A DNA stretch of 64,000 bases from Flaviflexus huanghaiensis (GCF_014118685.1 NZ_JACFAK010000001.1:310001-374000); one strand, 5' to 3'. Positions 1 through 9,496 are shown, counted from the stretch's first letter. The notes: a model not told the origin generated them from the sequence alone. Made by a program: numbers and translations.

Positions 1-1
1 G

Positions 2-1147
2 TCAGCCCCCGCCATCATTTTCGTTGACGAAATTGACGCAGTCGGCCGCTCCCGCGGCATCGGCATCGGTGGCGGCAACGATGAGCGCGAACAGACGCTC
101 AACCAGCTGTTGGTTGAAATGGACGGCTTCGACGCGACAACAAACGTCATCCTCATCGCCGCGACGAACCGTCCCGACGTTCTCGATCAGGCTCTGTTGC
201 GGCCCGGCCGCTTCGACCGGCAGATCGCGGTCGACGCCCCAGACCTGCCCGGGCGTACGAAAATCCTCCAAGTCCATGCGGAGGGCAAGCCCCTCGCGGA
301 GGGGGTTGAGCTGTCGGCGGTCGCCCGCCGCACGCCAGGATTCACCGGCGCGGATCTTGCCAACCTCATGAACGAGGCTGCACTGCTCGCCGCCAGGGCC
401 GGGCAGAAGGTTGTGACGATCAGCGACCTTGACGAGGCGATCGACCGGGTTATCGCCGGCCCGCAACGTCGCACCCGCGTTATGAACCCCAACGAAAAGC
501 GGATGACCGCGTACCACGAAGGCGGGCATGCGCTTGCCGCCGCCGCGCTCAACCACACGGACCCCGTAACGAAGGTGACGATCCTGCCGCGCGGTCGAGC
601 TCTCGGCTACACCATGGTCATGCCAACCGAGGATCGCTACTCAACCTCTCGCAATGAGCTTCTTGATCAGCTCGTGTACGCACTCGGCGGGAGAGTCGCC
701 GAAGAGCTAGTTTTCCACGACCCGACAACGGGAGCATCCAACGATATTCAGAAAGCGACGAGCATCGCCCGGAAGATGGTGACGGAGTACGGGATGTCGG
801 CACGCGTAGGCGCCGTTCGGCTTGTTGCCGATGATTCCGATCCGATGACGCGGGCCGCAGGTGGCGGCCCTGCGGAGTACTCGGATCGGATGGCCCATAT
901 CATCGATCAAGAGGTTCGCCACCTTATCGACGTCGCGCACGATGAGTGCTGGCAGATCATGACGACGAACCGCCACATTCTCGACGAGCTCGCTGGGCGG
1001 CTCCTCGAGAAGGAGACGTTGCTCGAGAAGGAGCTTGCTGAGCTCTTTGAGTCCGTCATCAAGTCACCCGAGCGTCCGCTCTGGCTGAGTTCGGATGAGA
1101 GACCGGTCTCCGATATCCCGCCCATCGACTATACGGAGGATTCGTGA
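2..1147 (+). CDS. ftsH: ATP-dependent zinc metalloprotease FtsH (5' end missing)
   Basis: Membrane-anchored AAA+ protease that degrades misfolded or regulatory membrane and cytosolic proteins. The window opens inside the AAA domain: the Walker B stretch [15 protein letters not shown] is at the very edge, followed by the arginine-rich second region of homology with R-P-G-R-F-D. The zinc motif HEGGH (usually HEAGH) lies about 170 residues into the visible part, and the peptidase domain runs to the C-terminus. About 381 residues are visible; the N-terminal membrane segments and Walker A lie to the left. Its TGA overlaps the GTG of folE (GTGA), so it heads a folate operon, a usual actinobacterial arrangement. 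The identification is firm; only completeness is unknown. Confidence 0.97.
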   Translation, partial: SAPAIIFVDEIDAVGRSRGIGIGGGNDEREQTLNQLLVEMDGFDATTNVILIAATNRPDVLDQALLRPGRFDRQIAVDAPDLPGRTKILQVHAEGKPLAEGVELSAVARRTPGFTGADLANLMNEAALLAARAGQKVVTISDLDEAIDRVIAGPQRRTRVMNPNEKRMTAYHEGGHALAAAALNHTDPVTKVTILPRGRALGYTMVMPTEDRYSTSRNELLDQLVYALGGRVAEELVFHDPTTGASNDIQKATSIARKMVTEYGMSARVGAVRLVADDSDPMTRAAGGGPAEYSDRMAHIIDQEVRHLIDVAHDECWQIMTTNRHILDELAGRLLEKETLLEKELAELFESVIKSPERPLWLSSDERPVSDIPPIDYTEDS

Positions 1148-1710
1148 CATTCGATTTCAAGGGTGTTGAGACCGCGATTCGCGACCTCCTCGTCGCGATT
1201 GGTGAAGATCCCGACCGCGACGGACTGAAAGACACTCCGGCGCGCATGGCGCGTGCCTATCGGGAGATATTCTCGGGCCTGCACGAGGACCCCCGAGATG
1301 TTCTCTCCGCCTCGTTCGAGGTCGGCCACCAGGAGATGATCCTCGTCCGTGACATCGCCGTCTACTCGATGTGCGAACACCACCTCTTGCCCTTCTACGG
1401 GGTCGCTCATGTGGGATACATCCCGAGCGAGGACGGCACCGTCACCGGGTTGTCGAAGCTTGCTCGGCTTGTTGACGGGTACGCCCGCAGGCCGCAGATC
1501 CAAGAACGTCTGACATCGAGCATCGCGGACGCTCTCATGGACCCACTGGGAGCAAGGGGCGCGATCGTCGTCGTTGAAGCCGAACACATGTGTATGTCGC
1601 TACGGGGGGCACGTAAACCGGGGGCGCGCACTGTGACGTCCGCGGTGCGCGGTGTTATGAGGAGCGCGGCGACACGCGCGGAGGCGATGAGCCTCATCAT
1701 GAGTAGGTAG
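1144..1710 (+). CDS. folE: GTP cyclohydrolase I
   Basis: Converts GTP to 7,8-dihydroneopterin triphosphate, the first step of folate synthesis. The 188-residue protein has the usual bacterial length. The zinc ligands are visible as C77 and H80 in [10 protein letters not shown] and C150 in [17 protein letters not shown], a signature stretch of the family. The GTG start overlaps the ftsH stop by four bases, so the two are translationally coupled. folP follows after a 4-bp gap. Nothing suggests loss of function. Confidence 0.97.
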   Translation: MTFDFKGVETAIRDLLVAIGEDPDRDGLKDTPARMARAYREIFSGLHEDPRDVLSASFEVGHQEMILVRDIAVYSMCEHHLLPFYGVAHVGYIPSEDGTVTGLSKLARLVDGYARRPQIQERLTSSIADALMDPLGARGAIVVVEAEHMCMSLRGARKPGARTVTSAVRGVMRSAATRAEAMSLIMSR

Positions 1711-1714
1711 AACC

Positions 1715-2485
1715 GTGGACATACTCGGCATCCTCAACGTCACCCCCGACTCCTTCTCGGATGGCGGCAATTGGGACTCTGCGGAACGGGCGCTTGCCCG
1801 CGGCCGCCAGCTCATTGCAGACGGAGCGACGATCGTCGACGTGGGAGGGGAGTCGACCCGCCCGGGTGCGTCCTCGATCGGTGCTTATGAGGAATGGTCT
1901 CGGATTCAGCCCGTCGTCGAGGGCCTCGTCTCTGATGACATCACTGTCTCAGTCGACACGTATCACGCGGCGACGGCCGAGCGCGCCATCGCCGCCGGCG
2001 CAGCGATCATCAACGACGTGACAGGCGGGAGAATCGAGCCCGACATTCACCATGTTGTCGCGGGTTCTGACGCCCACTACGTGCTACAGCATTCCCGTGG
2101 TGGACCAGCGACGACGGTTGAAACCGCGGTCTATCATGACATCATCGCCGACATCGCAGACGAGATGACGGCAATGATCGACGTGGCAACAGCCGCCGGC
2201 ATCGACCCCGCCCGCCTCATTCTTGACCCCGGCCTCGGCTTTTCGAAGGTGGGAAATCAGGATTGGGACGTGCTCAAGAGATTTGATGAGCTCACGGACC
2301 GGCTACCGGGCCGGTGGCTCATTGGGCATTCCCGTAAACGCTTCCTCGCCACGGCAGGACTCGATCGGGACCACTCGACCGCCATCGTCAGCGCGCTCCT
2401 CTACGGCAGGGCGTGGGGCGTGCGGGTTCACGAGCCGGCCATGACCGCCGCGGCCCTCGACATAGCTGGGAGGATCCATGACTGA
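1715..2485 (+). CDS. folP: Dihydropteroate synthase
   Basis: Condenses 6-hydroxymethyl-dihydropterin pyrophosphate with p-aminobenzoate; the sulfonamide target. It is a TIM-barrel protein of 256 residues, near the family norm. The N-terminal signature GILNVTPDSFSDGG (about residues 5-18) is followed by the second pterin-binding loop G-G-E-S-T-R-P-G (around 46-53), a D-P-G-L-G-F-S-K stretch, and a C-terminal G-H-S-R-K-R motif. The start is GTG at 1715. The 3' end overlaps folBK by eight bases, which supports a single ftsH-folEPBK transcript. Confidence 0.97.
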   Translation: MDILGILNVTPDSFSDGGNWDSAERALARGRQLIADGATIVDVGGESTRPGASSIGAYEEWSRIQPVVEGLVSDDITVSVDTYHAATAERAIAAGAAIINDVTGGRIEPDIHHVVAGSDAHYVLQHSRGGPATTVETAVYHDIIADIADEMTAMIDVATAAGIDPARLILDPGLGFSKVGNQDWDVLKRFDELTDRLPGRWLIGHSRKRFLATAGLDRDHSTAIVSALLYGRAWGVRVHEPAMTAAALDIAGRIHD

Positions 2486-3332
2486 CCTTTATCTCCCCAC
2501 AGGAGCTCTCGCCGACCGAATCGAGCTCACGGGGCTTACTGCCCGCGGTTACCACGGCGTCCACGATTTCGAGAAAGCTGAAGGCCAGGACTTTATCGTC
2601 GATATCGTCCTCCACACGACCGTCTCCAGAGCTGCGGCGAGCGATAACCTCGCGCACACGATCAGTTATTCCGACGTTGCTGGCGACGCGATGACCCTCA
2701 TCACCGGCGAGCCGTTCGACCTCATCGAGACTCTCGCCGAACGCATCGCTGAATCCGCCCTCGCGACAGGTGCACTCGCTGTCGACGTCACCGTGCACAA
2801 GCCGTCCGCTCCAATCACGCACACATTCAGCGACGTGTCTGTGTCGGTGCGGCGACTTGGCGTCCTGCTCGCCACCCCGAAGCCAGCCGCAGATGTTGTT
2901 GTCGGCATCGGCTCGAACCTCGATAACCCGGTCACGCAGGTCGACATCGGCGCAGGCAAGCTTGCGCGGATCCTCGAATACGAGCAGATGTCGCGCACCC
3001 GGGTCACAGCCGCAGATGTTGCGCCCGGCCAACCGACGCAACCGAATTACGTCAATGCGGTCATGATCGGCAAGACTCGGCTGTCCCCGCTCGGGCTACT
3101 CGCCGAGTTACAGAGGATTGAGGATGAGCAAGGCCGGACGCGGGAGGACCACTGGGGGCCCCGGACGCTTGACCTCGACCTCATCTCCTACAAGATTGCC
3201 GGGCACGAGATCACGTCCGACAATCCTGATTTGACCCTGCCCCACCCGCGGGCACACATGAGGACTTTCGTCATGGAGCCGTGGGCGGAGGTCGATCCCT
3301 GGGGTCACCTTCGGGGGAAGCCCATCAGATGA
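2478..3332 (+). CDS. folBK: Fused dihydroneopterin aldolase / HPPK (FolB-FolK)
   Basis: Bifunctional enzyme of 284 residues. The N-terminal ~125 residues form dihydroneopterin aldolase (RIELTGLTARGYHGVHDFEK then the family E-T-L-A-E-R-I-A). Residues ~138-284 form 6-hydroxymethyl-7,8-dihydropterin pyrophosphokinase, recognised by VVGIGSNLDNP and by GRTREDHWGPRTLDLDLI with its magnesium-binding D-L-D. It thus performs the two steps before FolP. FolB-FolK fusions are known in several actinobacteria. The ATG lies inside the folP 3' end and the stop overlaps the next gene (ATGA), so the operon continues. Confidence 0.95.
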   Translation: MTDLYLPTGALADRIELTGLTARGYHGVHDFEKAEGQDFIVDIVLHTTVSRAAASDNLAHTISYSDVAGDAMTLITGEPFDLIETLAERIAESALATGALAVDVTVHKPSAPITHTFSDVSVSVRRLGVLLATPKPAADVVVGIGSNLDNPVTQVDIGAGKLARILEYEQMSRTRVTAADVAPGQPTQPNYVNAVMIGKTRLSPLGLLAELQRIEDEQGRTREDHWGPRTLDLDLISYKIAGHEITSDNPDLTLPHPRAHMRTFVMEPWAEVDPWGHLRGKPIR

Positions 3333-3790
3333 CGTCCCCGCTCCAAATGGCGTCCTGGTTCTTTCTCGGCCTTCTGACGGCGCTACTTGGCGTGTCCGTC
3401 TGGCTCGACTCCGCGATGCCGCTTGTCTCGATACCGCAACTTGCGTGGACCATTCCCCTCATCCTTGCCATTACCGTGCTCTCCGCCGCATGGCAGGTTC
3501 GCGGCATGGCGAAGGGCGGGGCGGCCCGCGTCAACCCACTGACCGCAGCGCGGATTGCGATCTTCAGCCAGGCCTGCAGCCGGGGAGGAATGCTTCTCGG
3601 CGGCATTGGCATCGGCATGTGGCTGGCGGTCGATGCGGGCCAGGCCACCTACCTCGACGAACAGGCATCGCACGCGCTGTGGACCGGGGTCGCCTCTGTA
3701 CTCCTCGGCGGCGCTGGTCTGCTCGGGGAGTGGTGGTGTTCGATCGACGAAGACGAAGACGAGCCGCCAGCCGCGGCTGCGGGTGCCTGA
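3329..3790 (+). CDS. DUF3180 family membrane protein
   Basis: Small integral membrane protein of 153 residues, of the type that follows folK in many actinobacteria (DUF3180). Four hydrophobic segments are apparent (roughly residues 6-25, 34-50, 80-100, 115-135), and the tail is acidic then alanine-rich. I chose ATG 3329 because it overlaps the folBK stop (ATGA). An in-frame ATG 48 bases upstream would lie deep inside folK with no reason to be used. The function is unknown; linkage to folate genes is conserved but unexplained. Confidence 0.85.
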   Translation: MTSPLQMASWFFLGLLTALLGVSVWLDSAMPLVSIPQLAWTIPLILAITVLSAAWQVRGMAKGGAARVNPLTAARIAIFSQACSRGGMLLGGIGIGMWLAVDAGQATYLDEQASHALWTGVASVLLGGAGLLGEWWCSIDEDEDEPPAAAAGA

Positions 3791-3813
3791 TCGCGCGGGC
3801 GTGGACGCTCCGA

Positions 3814-3819
3814 TAACCT
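3814..3819 (+). promoter_or_regulatory. Leaderless-type -10 box (TAACCT) before PH-domain gene
   Basis: TAACCT ends six bases before the ATG at 3826 and no Shine-Dalgarno sequence is present between them. That is the geometry of an actinobacterial leaderless transcript, in which transcription starts at or next to the start codon. The same geometry occurs before panC, lysS and a HAD gene here. Inference from spacing only. Confidence 0.5.
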
Positions 3820-3825
3820 AACTGC

Positions 3826-4317
3826 ATGACAGTCACGACTGCGCTCGCACCGGGCGTGAACTTCATGAGGATCTCCACCGACCACGCGAAGGTCCGGGCG
3901 ATCCTCGGGCTCGTGTGGATCGTACCCAGCGCCGCACTTCTCATCGGGTCCCTCATCCTGTGGCGCGATCTCATCTGGCTCCCGATCGCCCTCGCCGCCC
4001 TCCTCGCTTTCATCATCAGCATGACGGCGATCAAGGTCCGGGCCGTCTACTACACGGGCTACCACGAGACCGACGAGGAGCTTCTCGTGTGCCGCGGAAT
4101 CATGTTCCGCCAGCTCGATGTCGTCCCCTACGGCCGCATGCAGGAGGTCAAAGTCGAAGACGGTCCGCTCCAGCGCCGGTACGGGTTGGCGACGATCACC
4201 ATGGAGACGGCCTCGACAACCGCTGATGCGGAGATTCCAGGCGTGCCGCGGGAAGAGGCCGACAGACTACGCAGGCGGCTCACTGAGCTCGGCACAACGT
4301 TAATGGAGGGACTGTGA
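3826..4317 (+). CDS. Bacterial PH-domain (YdbS-like) membrane protein
   Basis: 163 residues: two adjacent transmembrane helices at about 25-43 and 48-66, then a cytosolic bacterial pleckstrin-homology domain (bPH2, formerly DUF304). The domain contains the family pattern of a strand ending in a tyrosine, a G-R-M-Q-E-V-K-V-E-D-G-P-L-Q-R-R-Y-G-L helix turn, and an A-T-I-T-M-E-T-A-S strand. It resembles B. subtilis YdbS. Its stop overlaps the next gene, a larger YdbT-like protein (GTGA), so the two likely act as a membrane pair as ydbS-ydbT do. The biochemical role of this family is poorly known. Confidence 0.85.
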   Translation: MTVTTALAPGVNFMRISTDHAKVRAILGLVWIVPSAALLIGSLILWRDLIWLPIALAALLAFIISMTAIKVRAVYYTGYHETDEELLVCRGIMFRQLDVVPYGRMQEVKVEDGPLQRRYGLATITMETASTTADAEIPGVPREEADRLRRRLTELGTTLMEGL

Positions 4318-5870
4318 AGGACCCGGCTGACCTCCCCTTCGACGCCGATTCGGTCGCCCTCGGGGCACGCGATGAGGTCCCGGAGGCCGTGGCACAGGCG
4401 ATTCCCGACGAGGACTGGTCGCGCTTTCATTGGGCGACTCCGCTGCTGAGCTTGTGGAAGCTGTGGGCCGCGCTCGTGGCGGGCACCTTTTCGATCCTCC
4501 TCCAGATCCTCGAGGAGGGCATGGGCGAGGTGTGGGAGGCGATCACGGGCATTACATCCACCGTCCTCCTCCTCGCCGCCGGAGCGCTCCTCGCACTCTC
4601 GATACTTGTCATCCTCATCTCCTGGCTCACATGGCGACGACAGTCCTATGTTCTTGCGCCCTCCGGAGTGCACTACAGGGCTGGCATCTTCTCCGTCACC
4701 CACCGGCACGTGCGGTGGGACAGGATCCAGTCGGTCGAAATCAAGCAGGGGATCATCCCCCGCATTCTCGGCCTCGGGGCGATCATGATCGACTCCGCAG
4801 CCAGTGGTGGGAACGTGTCGCTCGGCCTGCTCAAGATGAACGAAATCCACGCCCTTCGGAGCCAAATCCTCCACATCGCCGCCTCTGCTCGAACTGGCGC
4901 CCAGTTCGAGGTCGAGCGGGACACGGCGGAAGAGAATCTGTACGACCCGGACGATGCGTACATGTACGAGAAGCCGTTCTATCGGCTCCCGACCGGCAGG
5001 CTTGTCGGGTCGATGCTTCTCTCGGGGACGCTCCTCGCGACCTTCGGCGCCGTGCTTGTCGTCTTCGTGCCCCTGATCTTCTTCGCCGAAGGCTTCTCCA
5101 TCGGCCTCATTGTCGCCCTGTTCGGCTCGCTCGCGGCACTGTGGGGCCAGTTCAACCTCAACCATGGCCTCAAGCTGTTCCTCACGAAGGACGGTATTCG
5201 CGTGCGCCGGGGCCTGACAACAACGACGACCCAGACGATCCCGCCACGACGGATCCATGCCGTCACGCTCATTCAGCCGCTACTCTGGCGCGGAAAGGAC
5301 TGGTGGAAGGTCAAGATCCTCATCGCTGGGTCGATCGGCGCTGATGCGGAGTCAATGAGCGCAGCGACCGTCAAAAGTATCATCATGCCCGTGGGGAAGA
5401 GGGCGGATGCTCTCGACCTCATGTGGACGATCATTCCGTCGCTCGGAATCGACGATCTCACCGGCTTCTTCGGTGATGCTCTCTCCGGTTCAGGGTCCTC
5501 CCGCTTCTTCGTACCCCCTCCCCGCTCAGCTACGTGGCTGGATCCGCTTCGGATCAAGCGCAACGGTATCGCCCTCACCCCGACAGTGGCGATCCACCGG
5601 GACGGATGGCTGGCCCGCAGATTGACGGTGGCGCTACACGGGCACTGGCAGGGCCTGAAAGCCACGCAGGGCCCCATTCAGTCGCGTCTTGGGCTTGCTA
5701 CATTCCAGCTATCTCTCGTCGCTGGCGACACCCTCTGGCACGGCTCGAACTTCGGCGCCGACCAAGTCCACGATTTTATGATGCGGGAACGACAGATCGG
5801 GCTCGACGCCCGTGCCATCGATGATCGGGAGTCCATTGAGGAATGGGCTGCACGAGTGGGGGTCGCATGA
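4314..5870 (+). CDS. Large PH-domain (YdbT-like) membrane protein
   Basis: 518 residues with two pairs of hydrophobic helices (about 48-68 / 80-104 and 222-246 / 250-272) and repeated PH-type modules. The pattern R-I-Q-S-V-E-I-K-Q-G-I-I-P-R-I-L-G-L is the counterpart of the motif in the preceding small protein. A third, degenerate module lies near the C-terminus (A-T-Q-G-P-I-Q-S-R-L-G-L-A). This domain order matches YdbT-type proteins encoded next to YdbS. It starts at GTG 4314, overlapping the previous gene by four bases. Function unknown; membrane location is clear. Confidence 0.85.
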   Translation: MKDPADLPFDADSVALGARDEVPEAVAQAIPDEDWSRFHWATPLLSLWKLWAALVAGTFSILLQILEEGMGEVWEAITGITSTVLLLAAGALLALSILVILISWLTWRRQSYVLAPSGVHYRAGIFSVTHRHVRWDRIQSVEIKQGIIPRILGLGAIMIDSAASGGNVSLGLLKMNEIHALRSQILHIAASARTGAQFEVERDTAEENLYDPDDAYMYEKPFYRLPTGRLVGSMLLSGTLLATFGAVLVVFVPLIFFAEGFSIGLIVALFGSLAALWGQFNLNHGLKLFLTKDGIRVRRGLTTTTTQTIPPRRIHAVTLIQPLLWRGKDWWKVKILIAGSIGADAESMSAATVKSIIMPVGKRADALDLMWTIIPSLGIDDLTGFFGDALSGSGSSRFFVPPPRSATWLDPLRIKRNGIALTPTVAIHRDGWLARRLTVALHGHWQGLKATQGPIQSRLGLATFQLSLVAGDTLWHGSNFGADQVHDFMMRERQIGLDARAIDDRESIEEWAARVGVA

Positions 5871-6724
5871 AGCTCGGAGTTGGGATTATCTCTGCCGGGA
5901 AGGTTGGCGCCGTCCTCGGTGCGGCGCTCGGCCGCGCTGGCCACACGGTTGTCGCCGCTCACGCACGATCGGAGGAATCCATCGAACGCGCCGAGGTGCT
6001 TCTTCCTGACGTTCCCTTGCAGGATGTTGAAGAGATCGTCCGCACGTGCGAACTCGTCCTCCTCGCTGTTCCCGACCGGGAGCTACCTGGCCTCGTGGAC
6101 GGGCTCGCGAAGGCGGGTGCCTGGCAGCCCGGCCATCTTGTCGTTCACACCGCCGGAAGCATGGGAGTCGAGGTGCTCGCCCCAGCGGCAGCGATGGGGG
6201 CACTGGGTTTGGCCATCCATCCCGCCATGACATTCACAGGTACCTCCCTCGACCTGGCGCGTCTCCTCGACTGTCCGTTCGCTGTCTCCGGGCCAGCGAC
6301 GATCCTGCCGGTTGCCCAAGCGCTCGTCACCGAAATCGGGGGCGTCCCCTTTGAGCTACCATCTGCCAGCCGCCCCCTTTATCATGCGGCCCTCGCCCAC
6401 GGCGGCAATCACGTCGTCACCGTCGTCACCCAGGCAATGAGAATGCTTGACGAGGCCGGCATCGATGATCCGGGTGCCTTCCTCGGGCCGCTCGTCAGGG
6501 CGAGCCTCGACGGTGCCCTCCGCTCTCGAGAGGTGCTTCTCACAGGCCCGGTTGTCAGAGGCGACGTGCCGACGATCCGGACGCACGTCGACGCCCTGAT
6601 CGATCATCCGGACGTGCTCTCCACCTACCGCGCCATCGCCTCAGCCACGGCCGACCGTGCCGTTATCCGTCGCACGATCACTCAGACCACTGCAGAGGAG
6701 ATCAAACGCGCCCTCGGCGACTGA
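5867..6724 (+). CDS. Rossmann-fold protein with DUF2520 domain
   Basis: 285 residues. The N-terminus is a dinucleotide-binding fold (GIISAGKVGAVLGAALGRAGH, residues ~5-25, G-x-x-x-G-x-V-G variant), followed by a ProC/KPR-like sheet with LVLLAVPDRELPG. The C-terminal DUF2520 helical domain holds H-A-A-L-A-H-G-G-N-H. I chose ATG 5867 because it overlaps the preceding stop (ATGA). It sits directly before panC, the usual place of DUF2520 genes in actinobacteria. A reductase role in pantothenate synthesis (ketopantoate to pantoate) is a reasonable inference; no panE is seen in the window. A general NADP-dependent reductase is the alternative. Confidence 0.8.
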   Translation: MKLGVGIISAGKVGAVLGAALGRAGHTVVAAHARSEESIERAEVLLPDVPLQDVEEIVRTCELVLLAVPDRELPGLVDGLAKAGAWQPGHLVVHTAGSMGVEVLAPAAAMGALGLAIHPAMTFTGTSLDLARLLDCPFAVSGPATILPVAQALVTEIGGVPFELPSASRPLYHAALAHGGNHVVTVVTQAMRMLDEAGIDDPGAFLGPLVRASLDGALRSREVLLTGPVVRGDVPTIRTHVDALIDHPDVLSTYRAIASATADRAVIRRTITQTTAEEIKRALGD

Positions 6725-6833
6725 CTGCTCGCGGGCACTGCGACTGTCATGCTGTGCGGTACAGCCGCACATTGTGGCCAGCTCCACGCGGCCACCGGGA
6801 CCGGTAGCCGGGTGACGTTCTGACGTTGGTGAG

Positions 6834-6839
6834 TAAACT
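6834..6839 (+). promoter_or_regulatory. Leaderless-type -10 box (TAAACT) before panC
   Basis: TAAACT ends seven bases before the GTG at 6847, and no ribosome binding site separates them. This both suggests a leaderless panCD transcript and supports GTG 6847 over the in-frame GTG/TTG codons at 6826-6829, which precede or overlap the box. Confidence 0.5.
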
Positions 6840-6846
6840 CGGACAC

Positions 6847-7674
6847 GTGCAACAAGTGGTGACAGCTAAGCAGGAACTTGTCGAAAAGCTCCGAGGAGTC
6901 CGCGGGAGCGTCGGCTTAGTCATGACGATGGGGGCTCTCCACGAGGGGCACCGGCGCCTCGTCGACGCGGCCCGAGCCGAATGCGACACGGTCGTTGTCT
7001 CCATCTATGTCAATCCACTCCAGTTCGCGCCCGGTGAGGATTTCGACGCCTATCCACGAAGTCTCAAGAAGGACCTTGAAATGCTGCGTGATGTCGACAT
7101 CGTCTTCGCACCGAGCGACGAGGACATGTACGAGCGCAGCCCGCTTATCACCGTCAACCCGGGCGATGTGGCGACGAGGTACGAGGGACGGACCCGCCCC
7201 ACCCATTTCGCGGGCGTCCTTCAAGTCGTCGCGAAGGTGCTCAACCTTGTCCGGCCGGACAAGGCCTACTTCGGTAGGAAGGATGCTCAGCAGCTCGCCC
7301 TTGTGAAGACGATGGTGGCTGATCTCGACATGGGAGTCGACATTGTTGGCGTCCCGATCGTTCGCGATGTTGATGGACTGGCGCTCTCCTCCCGCAATGC
7401 CTATCTCAGCTCCGAGGAGCGGTCGGCCGCGCTTGCGATCGTCCGAGCGCTCGAGACTGCCCGCGCCATGGGATCGGCAGGTCCCGAAGCCGCGGAGAAA
7501 GCCCTCACGGAGTGCCTCTCGCAGGCAGACGGAGTGGACGTTGATTATGCCACGATCGTCGACGCGGACACCTTCCTCGGAGTATCGTCAGACGCGCGGT
7601 ACGGACTTGCAATTGTCGCCGCGCGGGTGGGGTCAACCCGCCTCATTGACAACATGGAGGTGTCTTTTGGCTGA
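6847..7674 (+). CDS. panC: Pantothenate synthetase
   Basis: ATP-dependent condensation of pantoate with beta-alanine. The protein has 275 residues from GTG 6847. The HIGH-like signature is TMGALHEGH (residues 27-35); the pantoate loop [14 protein letters not shown] follows, then F-G-R-K-D-A-Q-Q and the KMSKS-like L-S-S-R-N-A-Y-L-S. The start was placed at 6847 because this gives the usual ~27 residues before the signature and fits the leaderless promoter. panD overlaps its 3' end by eight bases, making a panCD unit that supplies both beta-alanine and pantothenate. Confidence 0.96.
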   Translation: MQQVVTAKQELVEKLRGVRGSVGLVMTMGALHEGHRRLVDAARAECDTVVVSIYVNPLQFAPGEDFDAYPRSLKKDLEMLRDVDIVFAPSDEDMYERSPLITVNPGDVATRYEGRTRPTHFAGVLQVVAKVLNLVRPDKAYFGRKDAQQLALVKTMVADLDMGVDIVGVPIVRDVDGLALSSRNAYLSSEERSAALAIVRALETARAMGSAGPEAAEKALTECLSQADGVDVDYATIVDADTFLGVSSDARYGLAIVAARVGSTRLIDNMEVSFG

Positions 7675-8113
7675 GCGTTTGCGCACGATGATGACAGGCA
7701 AGATTCATCGCGCCACCGTCACTGGAGCCGACCTGCATTACGTCGGCTCGGTCAGCGTTGACGCTGACCTCCTCGACGCCGCAGATATCCTGCCCGGCGA
7801 GGCAGTCGACATCGTCGACGTCACCAACGGTGCCCGCCTCACGACGTATACAATCCCTGCGGAGCGGGGTAGCGGCCAGCTTCAAATCAACGGGGCAGCC
7901 GCCCACCTCATCAACACCGGCGATATCGTCATCCTCATTGCATACAGCAGTCTGGACGATGTGACGGCACGGACGTACAACCCGCACGTTGTCTTCGTCG
8001 ACGAGAACAACGCGATCATCGAACGCGGTGACGAGCCCGGTCAGGTCCCAGCCAACGTGCGAGGACTACGCTCGACCGGCATTGCCTTCGAGGAGTACCG
8101 CGAACTCGCGTGA
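7667..8113 (+). CDS. panD: Aspartate 1-decarboxylase (pro-enzyme)
   Basis: Makes beta-alanine from aspartate using a pyruvoyl group created by self-cleavage. The cleavage site G-S lies in [10 protein letters not shown] at residues 27-28. The family start L-R-T-M-M[10 protein letters not shown] is intact. I place the start at TTG 7667, because GGAGG lies six bases before it inside panC. ATG codons at 7688/7691 would remove the conserved L-R-T. The length of 148 is slightly above the family's ~120-140. It is translationally coupled to panC, and a strong hairpin follows. Confidence 0.93.
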   Translation: MAERLRTMMTGKIHRATVTGADLHYVGSVSVDADLLDAADILPGEAVDIVDVTNGARLTTYTIPAERGSGQLQINGAAAHLINTGDIVILIAYSSLDDVTARTYNPHVVFVDENNAIIERGDEPGQVPANVRGLRSTGIAFEEYRELA

Positions 8114-8159
8114 GAATGTTGCTCACGTCCGGATCTCTGGGTAGTGATCCCGCTAACAA

Positions 8160-8198
8160 AAGGTGAGGGCCCGAAGCACTGCTTCGGGCCCTCACCTT
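8160..8198. terminator. Bidirectional terminator between panD and glpC
   Basis: Inverted repeat with an 18-bp perfect stem (8160-8177 with 8181-8198) and a 3-nt loop, lying between two convergent genes. Short A-run on the left and pyrimidine-rich flank on the right are consistent with termination in both directions. Confidence 0.88.
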
Positions 8199-8203
8199 CT
8201 GTG

Positions 8204-9496
8204 TCAGTGCTTGGCGTTGGGATCGTAGAGATCGTTCGACAGACCGAGGGCGTAGTGGATGAGGTTGACCGGGTGGACAACCTTCGCACCTGACCCCTTG
8301 CGGATCTGCCACCGGCACGTCTCGGTCTCACAGACCGCGAGCTGCGGACTCCATGCCTTGATCTTGTCGAACAGAGGCTGGCCGACCAGCTGAGCGATGT
8401 CGTACTTCTCGGCCTTAAGGCCGTACGTTCCCGCGATGCCACAGCAGTTCTCGCCCGATTCCTTGACGGTGAGGCCTGGAATCGTCTCGAGAAGGGTAAT
8501 CGTGGGAATGCCCATGCCCTGAGACTTCACCTGGCACGGCTGGTGGTAGGTGACCGAGTCGTTGATTTCGCGGAACTTCGCGGGGTCAAGGACACCAATT
8601 TCGATCTGCTCGATAAGGAACTCAGCGGTCTCCCTCATCCGCGTGCCAACATCAAGTAGCGCCGGGTCGTCGACACCCATGATGAGGTGTGCCTCGTGCT
8701 TGAGCATGCCTGCACACGAGCCGGAAGAGGAGATGATCGTCAGGTCGCGGCCGGCCGAACGGAGTGCGTTCGACAGGTTAATGACCGACTTCTTCGCCTC
8801 ATCGAACAACCCGTTCGACTGCTGGGCGAGGCCGCAGCACCCCTGCTTGGGAACGATGACCTCGTAGCCGAGATGCTCGAGAACCTCGACCGTGCGCTTC
8901 GACGTCTCGACCTCGAAATAGGCGCCAGCGCAGCCGTGGAAGAACACGACCGGGCCGAGCGGGCTATTCGTCGGCTTCTCCCGCTTCTTCCACCAGCCCA
9001 TAAATGACTGAGACGTCGCTACAGGCATGGGGGCGTCGCGGTGGATCTTGATCGTCTTCTCGACGATTGTGCGGATCGGCTTCTGGTTGAGCGCCCAGTT
9101 CGCGATCGGGGCAACCGGCGTCATCGCCATACCCATGAGTTTGGTCTGAGTGATGAGGCGGTCGCGGATCGGCATCTTGCCGGGCTGATCCTTCAAGACC
9201 GCGCGGGCCTGAGAGTTGAGCTCAGCGATCTTCACGCCCTGCGGGCAGGCGTACGTGCAGATGCCGCAGGACGAGCAGTAGTCGAGCGAGTGGTCGACTG
9301 ACTCGCCGTGTCGGAAGCGCTCAGCCTGCGGGCCGACGTACTTCGGACCCGGGAAGAGATCGGTTACTCGAGCGACCGGGCACTGCGTCTCACAGATCGT
9401 ACATTTGACGCAGTGATCGAGCGATGCCCTGGCGACCTGGTCAGCAGCGAATTGCAGCGGACTCTCGTGTGTGTTTGCCAATGCGTCGATGCTCAT
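8204..9496 (-). CDS. glpC: Anaerobic glycerol-3-phosphate dehydrogenase, Fe-S subunit C
   Basis: 430 residues. Two ferredoxin-type cysteine clusters, CVKCTICETQCPV (about residues 29-41) and CSSCGICTYACP (about 74-85), pass electrons toward the membrane quinone pool. Two CCG domains follow, with G-C-C-G and N-C-C-G motifs plus G-C-A-G, as in GlpC and other heterodisulfide-reductase-like subunits. It is the last gene of glpABC; its ATG overlaps the glpB stop by four bases. In the window it links glycerol 3-phosphate oxidation to respiration. Length and motifs are as in the family. Confidence 0.94.
   Translation of the reverse strand: MSIDALANTHESPLQFAADQVARASLDHCVKCTICETQCPVARVTDLFPGPKYVGPQAERFRHGESVDHSLDYCSSCGICTYACPQGVKIAELNSQARAVLKDQPGKMPIRDRLITQTKLMGMAMTPVAPIANWALNQKPIRTIVEKTIKIHRDAPMPVATSQSFMGWWKKREKPTNSPLGPVVFFHGCAGAYFEVETSKRTVEVLEHLGYEVIVPKQGCCGLAQQSNGLFDEAKKSVINLSNALRSAGRDLTIISSSGSCAGMLKHEAHLIMGVDDPALLDVGTRMRETAEFLIEQIEIGVLDPAKFREINDSVTYHQPCQVKSQGMGIPTITLLETIPGLTVKESGENCCGIAGTYGLKAEKYDIAQLVGQPLFDKIKAWSPQLAVCETETCRWQIRKGSGAKVVHPVNLIHYALGLSNDLYDPNAKH

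Noticed and set aside
4128-5258. Antisense reading frame of ~376 codons opposite the PH-domain gene
   Set aside because: Shadow frame caused by codon bias; no domain seen.
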